A DNA stretch of 9,560 nucleotides from Ignavibacteria bacterium. Lineage in GTDB: Bacteria; Bacteroidota; Ignavibacteria; Kapaibacteriales; UBA4661. Position numbers and translations under genes: made by a program. This document shows, piece by piece, positions 6,298-9,560 of the stretch. The notes under the pieces were generated by a model. That model saw only the letters and a list, made by a program, of their open reading frames with translations. It was not told the DNA's origin and did not search any database. The stretch's first letter is position 1. Each line of letters opens with the position of its first letter. The DNA lies in contig JAAFHM010000168.1 of assembly GCA_013298375.1 (NCBI GenBank), positions 1-9,560 of the forward strand. The letters are read 5' to 3'.

Positions 6298-7326
6298 TTA
6301 TTTCAGCACATCAGCAAGAGGAGCGCTCACAACCTTGAAGGGAGCAACGGGCGGCGTATTCAATTTTCCATCTCTATCATCAATAATGTGATTGAGTTGG
6401 CTATTGACGGTATAAAGTTTTCCGTTGCGAATGGCTGAGGCAGTTGGGCGGTCATAAATGCTTTGGAAGGCATCACGTATCGTCAGTTTTGCAACAGAAT
6501 AATCGTTATTGAACGAAGCCGTCATAATTGCACCTGCCGCCGAAAACACATTGACCATAAATAATTGACCATCATGGAAGAACATTCCGTCCGAGCCTGC
6601 AAATGCTTTCACACCCGCGTCGCCTTGTAACGCAATTTTTGAAACCTCTTTTGTCGCCAAATCTATTCGCACTAATGTGCCGTCTCCCGCATCAAATCTA
6701 TCCATCACCGAAGCAATCAGATATTTATTGTCAGGCGTAATCGTCAGTCCGTTTAAGCCAAACGGTTGGTCGGGGGAAGGGTTTTTCAGGAAGTCGCTGG
6801 TTACAAAAACTTCTGCGTTGTTCGATTCAAACCTTGTCGTATAAAGATTGGGACCGAAGGTGTTGGACACGTACACATCGCCTTTTGGACCCAGCGTAAC
6901 CTCATTAAAGAAAGCACCTTCAATAAACTTTTCAGGAATAGTTTTCAGAAGTTTTCCTGTTGTGTAATCAAACACTTTGAAGTTGCTGCCGGGTTTGCCG
7001 CTTTCTGTTTTGAAGTTGAAGTTTGCCACCCAGAGCCGATTATTCTTGGTGTCCAATGCCATTCCAACTGCTATGACCACGCCATTTTCACCGGACTTGC
7101 TGAAAAAAGAAACAGCGTTATTCTTGTCAATTCGTTGAATGGAGCCATCACCAAAGCCACCGACTAACAAGTCGCTATTGGGTAATGTGATAATGCCTTC
7201 CGGAAATACAGATGTTCCTTGTAAAGCGATGGATTCCGTTTTTTGTTGATTGTTTGATTGGCTGTAAACCGCGTTTACACTCAAGAGGGACAACAATAAA
7301 CCTGCGAGAATATGAAGAGTTTTCAT
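6298..7326 (-). CDS. Exported SMP-30/gluconolactonase-like beta-propeller protein
   Basis: The protein has 342 residues. Residues 1-23 form a Sec signal peptide (MKTLHILAGLLLSLLSVNAV, cleavage near VYSQ) with no lipobox Cys, so it is probably periplasmic. The mature part consists of repeated four-stranded blade patterns such as GPKGDVYVSN, TPDNKYLIAS and DTKNNRLWVAN, which is typical of the SMP-30/gluconolactonase/strictosidine-synthase-like six-bladed propellers. Family members bind a divalent metal and act on lactones or serve as binding proteins; the exact metal ligands cannot be assigned with confidence here. The frame continues to 7467, but ATG 7326 is right because the signal peptide begins there. 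The gene starts 52 bases after the CMD-domain gene and ends before a hairpin terminator, so the two are probably co-transcribed. Substrate is unknown. Confidence 0.8.
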   Translation of the reverse strand: MKTLHILAGLLLSLLSVNAVYSQSNNQQKTESIALQGTSVFPEGIITLPNSDLLVGGFGDGSIQRIDKNNAVSFFSKSGENGVVIAVGMALDTKNNRLWVANFNFKTESGKPGSNFKVFDYTTGKLLKTIPEKFIEGAFFNEVTLGPKGDVYVSNTFGPNLYTTRFESNNAEVFVTSDFLKNPSPDQPFGLNGLTITPDNKYLIASVMDRFDAGDGTLVRIDLATKEVSKIALQGDAGVKAFAGSDGMFFHDGQLFMVNVFSAAGAIMTASFNNDYSVAKLTIRDAFQSIYDRPTASAIRNGKLYTVNSQLNHIIDDRDGKLNTPPVAPFKVVSAPLADVLK

Positions 7327-7378
7327 GATGTTTTTTGATTGGGTTGGTGAAATTTGTAATGATGATGTAGGAAAAGTT

Positions 7379-7915
7379 TTAAGCAATCGCTTCCGCAACG
7401 GGGAAGTCAATGTCAAAGCCCGTAAGGTTGTGCAAATAATTGCTGATGATTTTATCGCCGACAACAATTATCACATCAATCATATTTGCCTCATCATACC
7501 CTTCAGCGAAAAATGCGTCTTTGGTTTCTTGGCTTGCTCTTCCGCGATTGGTAACCACAGAAGCAGTGAATTTCGCCAGTGCGTCCAGCTTTTTGTCGAA
7601 ACTTGCCGAACCTTTGCGAATTTCCAGTATTTGCTCATCGGTAAATCCGTTCATTTTACCCAATGCCGTATGAGCAGACTGGCAATAGCGGCAACCGTTG
7701 ATTTGGCTTGTTACCAGATTGATAACCTCGCGCTCTTTTGATTTGAGCGTGCTTTTACGGTTTTGTAGTGCCATGTAATCTGGTAATGCCGTTTCGTTTT
7801 TAGCAAAATAGGCATAGAGATTTGGGACGAAGCCTAAACCTTTTTGGAGGTTATCAAAAAGATTTTGGTTAGGAGCAGAAACATCTGCTTTGGTAGGGAT
7901 AGTGAAGCGTTCCAT
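7379..7915 (-). CDS. Carboxymuconolactone decarboxylase/AhpD-fold protein (peroxidase-related)
   Basis: The protein has 178 residues and is all-helical. It has the AhpD-like active-site pattern: E63, then C75-R-Y-C78 and H82 in GCRYCQSAHTALG. In AhpD the two cysteines and the Glu/His relay support disulfide-based peroxide reduction, so this member is more likely an alkylhydroperoxidase-type redox protein than a true carboxymuconolactone decarboxylase, which lacks the CxxC. It lacks a signal peptide and is cytoplasmic. ATG 7915 is chosen because the family begins with a short MERF/I-type start. The longer frame to 7963 would read through the promoter region. It is the first gene after araC, separated by 97 bases containing a -7 box and an AraC-site candidate, so it is the most likely direct target of that regulator. 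Confidence 0.88.
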   Translation of the reverse strand: MERFTIPTKADVSAPNQNLFDNLQKGLGFVPNLYAYFAKNETALPDYMALQNRKSTLKSKEREVINLVTSQINGCRYCQSAHTALGKMNGFTDEQILEIRKGSASFDKKLDALAKFTASVVTNRGRASQETKDAFFAEGYDEANMIDVIIVVGDKIISNYLHNLTGFDIDFPVAEAIA

Positions 7916-7949
7916 TGTAGTAGAAGGAAAAATTGAAAAACAATAATTG

Positions 7950-7961
7950 GTTATTGATAAC
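7950..7961. promoter_or_regulatory. Short palindrome between araC and the CMD-domain gene
   Basis: GTTAT-TG-ATAAC is a 5-bp inverted repeat with a two-base centre. It lies about 35 bases before the CMD-gene ATG, just downstream of the -7 box at 7966-7973, which places it at or after the predicted transcription start. This could be a repressor site, but short AT-rich palindromes are common. Confidence 0.25.
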
Positions 7962-7965
7962 ACTA

Positions 7966-7973
7966 CAAAACTA
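7966..7973 (-). promoter_or_regulatory. Bacteroidota-type -7 promoter box upstream of the CMD-domain gene
   Basis: On the - strand TAGTTTTG matches TAnnTTTG exactly, 50 bases before the ATG at 7915. No good -33 TTTG is present at the expected 19-21 base spacing. A missing -33 element is what one expects of an activator-dependent promoter, and an ATTGGTA-type site (7997-8009) sits about 23 bases upstream in that place. Confidence 0.45.
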
Positions 7974-7996
7974 CATCATACACGATGTGAGAACGC

Positions 7997-8009
7997 TACC
8001 AATACATCC
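7997..8009 (-). promoter_or_regulatory. Candidate AraC-regulator site (weaker copy)
   Basis: On the - strand the site reads GGATGTATTGGTA. It matches 11 of 13 positions of the stronger copy in the araC promoter (8924-8945). It lies directly upstream of the -7 box of the CMD gene, where a class II activator would bind. Confidence 0.35.
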
Positions 8010-8012
8010 TGA

Positions 8013-8876
8013 TTATTTACCAATTTTTCCCGAAACGCTATTTTTGTAGGAAATTCTAAAGTCTCGTGGTGTTTTTCCGACCGCTTGTTTGAAAAAGCGG
8101 CTAAAATGGGCACTTTCTTCAAAGCCGAGTTCAAAGGAGATTTCGCTGATGGTCTTATCGGTGTAGGTGAGCAATCGTCGCCCTTCAAGGGCTATACGGT
8201 TGTTAATGATGGCAAGAGGAGTGGGCTGCTGATTCTGAGCAAAGAGGTTGGCAAGAGTTTTTGGCGATTTATTGAGCAATGCGGCATAATCTTGAACTTG
8301 ATGCAAACGGCGATAGTTATTTTCAACCAAAAGGGAGTATTGCCGAATGAGGTCTAATGCGGGTTGTGTGGTTTCTTCGTGAAGATGCTGGTTCATTGCC
8401 AAGCGTGTAAGTTTGATGATGAGGCGCTTCAGCAGTACCCGCAGCATTTCGCCTTGTATCATATCTTTTTGCTTGCATTCCTCCTGAAATACACGCAGCA
8501 ACAGACCAAAACTCTCCTGTTCATCAGCATCTAACGCAATCATCATCGAGCCACGCGACCCATAAAACAAGAATCCGACACAGGAAACTTCCTTGTCGTG
8601 ATCCACAATGCAGTAAAATTCACGATTGTATTGCCAAAGGATAATATCATTGGGGTTTTCAAAGGAGAAAGATTGGCTTACCATCAGCGTTAGAGCGTGT
8701 TCTGAAGGCAGCACGAGCGGAACTTCATCAATAGTGATAGTTTGGTCAGCACCGCGATTCCACGCTATTGCAAGAAGTGATTCTTTACGTTCTTGGAAAA
8801 ACTGACGTTTGAGGGCTGATTCCTGAACGCTTAGGCGAAAGATAGCACCATTGCCATCGGTAAATTCATACTTCAT
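8013..8876 (-). CDS. AraC/XylS-family transcriptional regulator
   Basis: The protein has 287 residues. The C-terminal about 90 residues form the AraC double helix-turn-helix: the first HTH near 196-215 (DYAALLNKSPKTLANLFAQN) and the second near 243-264 with the hallmark SEISFELGFEESAHFSRFFK, ending GKTPRDFR. The N-terminal about 160 residues are probably a cupin-like sensor or dimer domain (LPSEHALTLMVSQSFSFE region) ending in a helical linker; its ligand is unknown. It is a cytoplasmic DNA-binding regulator, most likely an activator of the downstream - strand genes and perhaps of itself. The start ATG at 8876 is the only good one. It is the first gene of the - strand run and is divergent from the AtuA-family gene 433 bases away. 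A near-copy of a 22-base sequence in its own promoter overlaps its stop codon. Confidence 0.93.
   Translation of the reverse strand: MKYEFTDGNGAIFRLSVQESALKRQFFQERKESLLAIAWNRGADQTITIDEVPLVLPSEHALTLMVSQSFSFENPNDIILWQYNREFYCIVDHDKEVSCVGFLFYGSRGSMMIALDADEQESFGLLLRVFQEECKQKDMIQGEMLRVLLKRLIIKLTRLAMNQHLHEETTQPALDLIRQYSLLVENNYRRLHQVQDYAALLNKSPKTLANLFAQNQQPTPLAIINNRIALEGRRLLTYTDKTISEISFELGFEESAHFSRFFKQAVGKTPRDFRISYKNSVSGKIGK
8015..8036. repeat. Copy of the araC-promoter repeat overlapping the araC stop codon
   Basis: This 22-base sequence matches 8924-8945 at 20 of 22 positions, in the same orientation. The shared core is TTACCAATNTTTCCCG. Here it encodes the last residues SGKIGK of the regulator and lies about 100 bases upstream of the CMD-gene ATG, so it could be an operator that doubles as coding sequence. 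Confidence 0.5.
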
Positions 8877-8902
8877 ATTCGTTTGAGAAAAGTAAAGCGG
8901 GC

Positions 8903-8933
8903 ATTGGTAATTGAGATCTGTAAATTTACCAAT
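8903..8933. promoter_or_regulatory. Inverted repeat in the araC promoter, candidate operator
   Basis: ATTGGTAA (8903-8910) and TTACCAAT (8926-8933) are perfect 8-base inverted arms separated by 15 bases. An AGATCT palindrome (8914-8919) lies in the spacer near the centre. The arms contain the same ATTGGTA core found at 7997-8009 and 8015-8036. Their position 27-57 bases before the ATG suits autoregulation of araC. Confidence 0.45.
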
Positions 8934-8945
8934 ATTTCCCGTAAC
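8924..8945. repeat. Strong copy of the putative AraC-regulator site
   Basis: On the - strand the site contains CGGGAAATATTGGTAAA, and it overlaps the right arm of the inverted repeat above. It differs from the copy at 8015-8036 at only two positions over 22 bases. Confidence 0.5.
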
Positions 8946-9309
8946 TTTCGTTCACTTAAACCCCTTCGGCAACATTTCTCCGAATTCTACTGAGCGACCA
9001 GTGCCTTACATCAAGAAAAGAAACGACAAAATCAAGCGGGATAATACTCAAAACAAATCCCTGTAAAGCAATTTAGTATAATATCTTGCTTCAAGTTGTC
9101 AACTCGAAAATACCATTATGGAGATTATTTTGTCAAAGAACCTCACACGCCAAAAATTGCTTTTCCTTGATTTTGCGAAAGCCCGAAAAAATCATCAAAC
9201 TGCACCCAATAAAGAAAACCTCTTCAGGCATAGCGGTAATTGTTGTAATTTTGGACATTGTGTGTTCACATTGTTTATTCATTGTTCACTTTAATTCGAT
9301 AGCAATATT
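8946..9309. other. Divergent intergenic region, araC to AtuA-family gene
   Basis: No convincing gene is present. The stretch is AT-rich. It contains a TATAAT (9077-9082) flanked by 6-base inverted arms AAGCAA (9066-9071) and TTGCTT (9086-9091), an exact TAnnTTTG box (9246-9253), and three CATTGT repeats (9256, 9269, 9280) just before the AtuA-family start. An in-frame TTG-started frame of 75 codons (9086-9313) has no ATG, no ribosome-binding site and no family features. Confidence 0.5.
9246..9253 (+). promoter_or_regulatory. Bacteroidota-type -7 promoter box upstream of the AtuA-family gene
   Basis: TAATTTTG matches TAnnTTTG exactly, 56 bases before the ATG at 9310. The -33 position has no good TTTG. 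The predicted leader would contain the CATTGT repeats. Confidence 0.4.
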
Positions 9310-9560
9310 ATGAAAAGTTCTATCCGTATCGCATCAGGTCAGGGTTTCTGGGGAGACCTTCTTTCCGCGCCACTTGCTCAGGTACGCCCGGGCAATATTG
9401 ATTATTTGATGATGGATTATCTCGCTGAAGTAACGATGTCCATTATGCAGAAGCAAAAACTCAAAAATCCGGCGCTCGGCTATGCAAAAGATTTAGTCGA
9501 AACCTGCGAAGAAATCTTGCCGCATTTGGTAAAAAACAACATCAAACTTATTACCAATGG
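9310..9560 (+). CDS. AtuA-family (DUF1446) protein, N-terminal part
   Basis: 83 codons are visible from ATG 9310 and the gene runs off the window. The N-terminus has the typical AtuA-family signature: SGQGFWGD near residues 9-16, an IDYLMMDYLAEVTMSIM block near 30-46, and NPALGYAKD near 53-61. In Pseudomonas AtuA belongs to the acyclic terpene (citronellol/geranyl-CoA) pathway. Homologues in many other bacteria sit next to acyl-CoA carboxylase or leucine-type degradation genes, so the substrate is not fixed by the family. It is divergent from the araC gene, with 433 bases between the starts. There is no Shine-Dalgarno site, as for most genes here. The family call is confident; the pathway would need the genes to the right of the window. 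Confidence 0.88.
   Translation, partial: MKSSIRIASGQGFWGDLLSAPLAQVRPGNIDYLMMDYLAEVTMSIMQKQKLKNPALGYAKDLVETCEEILPHLVKNNIKLITN

Noticed and set aside
9086..9313. 75-codon + strand frame ending in an ATGA overlap with the AtuA-family start
   Set aside because: The overlap is suggestive, but the frame starts only at TTG, has no ATG or ribosome-binding site, overlaps the promoter-like box, and has no family-like features.
1..9560. CRISPR array, tRNA, rRNA or riboswitch
   Set aside because: No regularly spaced repeats, cloverleaf-like sequence or known riboswitch core was seen on reading both strands. A covariance-model scan was not possible.

Overview
The window looks like chromosomal DNA of a Bacteroidota/Chlorobiota-type bacterium. 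Shine-Dalgarno sites are weak or absent for most genes. Several gene starts are preceded by boxes matching the Bacteroidota -7 promoter element TAnnTTTG. One gene encodes a Sec-exported, beta-rich protein ending in an aromatic residue, as outer-membrane barrels do. The phylum is inferred from these features, and I cannot name a species.

Left part (1-1925, + strand): the 3' end of an unrecognised acidic, helical protein shares one base with the start of a polytopic GT-C/GT87-like (mannosyltransferase-type) integral membrane glycosyltransferase. The two are probably translationally coupled. Middle-left (1983-2690, - strand): a small exported, barrel-like protein. Next (about 2701-3989, + strand): a tnpB-only IS200/IS605-superfamily (IS1341-type) element. 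It has an intact TnpB, near-identical terminal hairpins at both ends, and a long imperfect hairpin in the tnpB leader.

Right part (3990-8876, - strand): a run of six same-strand genes. In transcription order they are an AraC-type regulator, a CxxC-type carboxymuconolactone decarboxylase/AhpD-fold protein, an exported SMP-30/gluconolactonase-like beta-propeller, a short-chain dehydrogenase, a 77-residue membrane protein, and an Old Yellow Enzyme of the YqjM class. Removing the tnpB element would place the barrel-like protein gene about 10 bases after the Old Yellow Enzyme stop, so the insertion apparently split a seven-gene run. A hairpin terminator and a good -7 box divide the run into two transcription units: araC-CMD-SMP30, then SDR-small membrane protein-OYE-(barrel). 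The araC region carries repeated ATTGGTA-containing sites that are candidates for its operator. The gene set suggests a regulated response to reactive carbonyls, enones, quinones or peroxides, but the substrate is not visible in the sequence.

Far right (8877-9560): a 433-base divergent intergenic region, then the 5' end of an AtuA-family (DUF1446) gene on the + strand that runs off the window. I saw no tRNA, rRNA or CRISPR array. The strongest points for follow-up are the tnpB insertion and its implied guide, the tnpB leader hairpin, the AraC operator repeats, and the Gln that replaces the usual redox-tuning Cys in the Old Yellow Enzyme.
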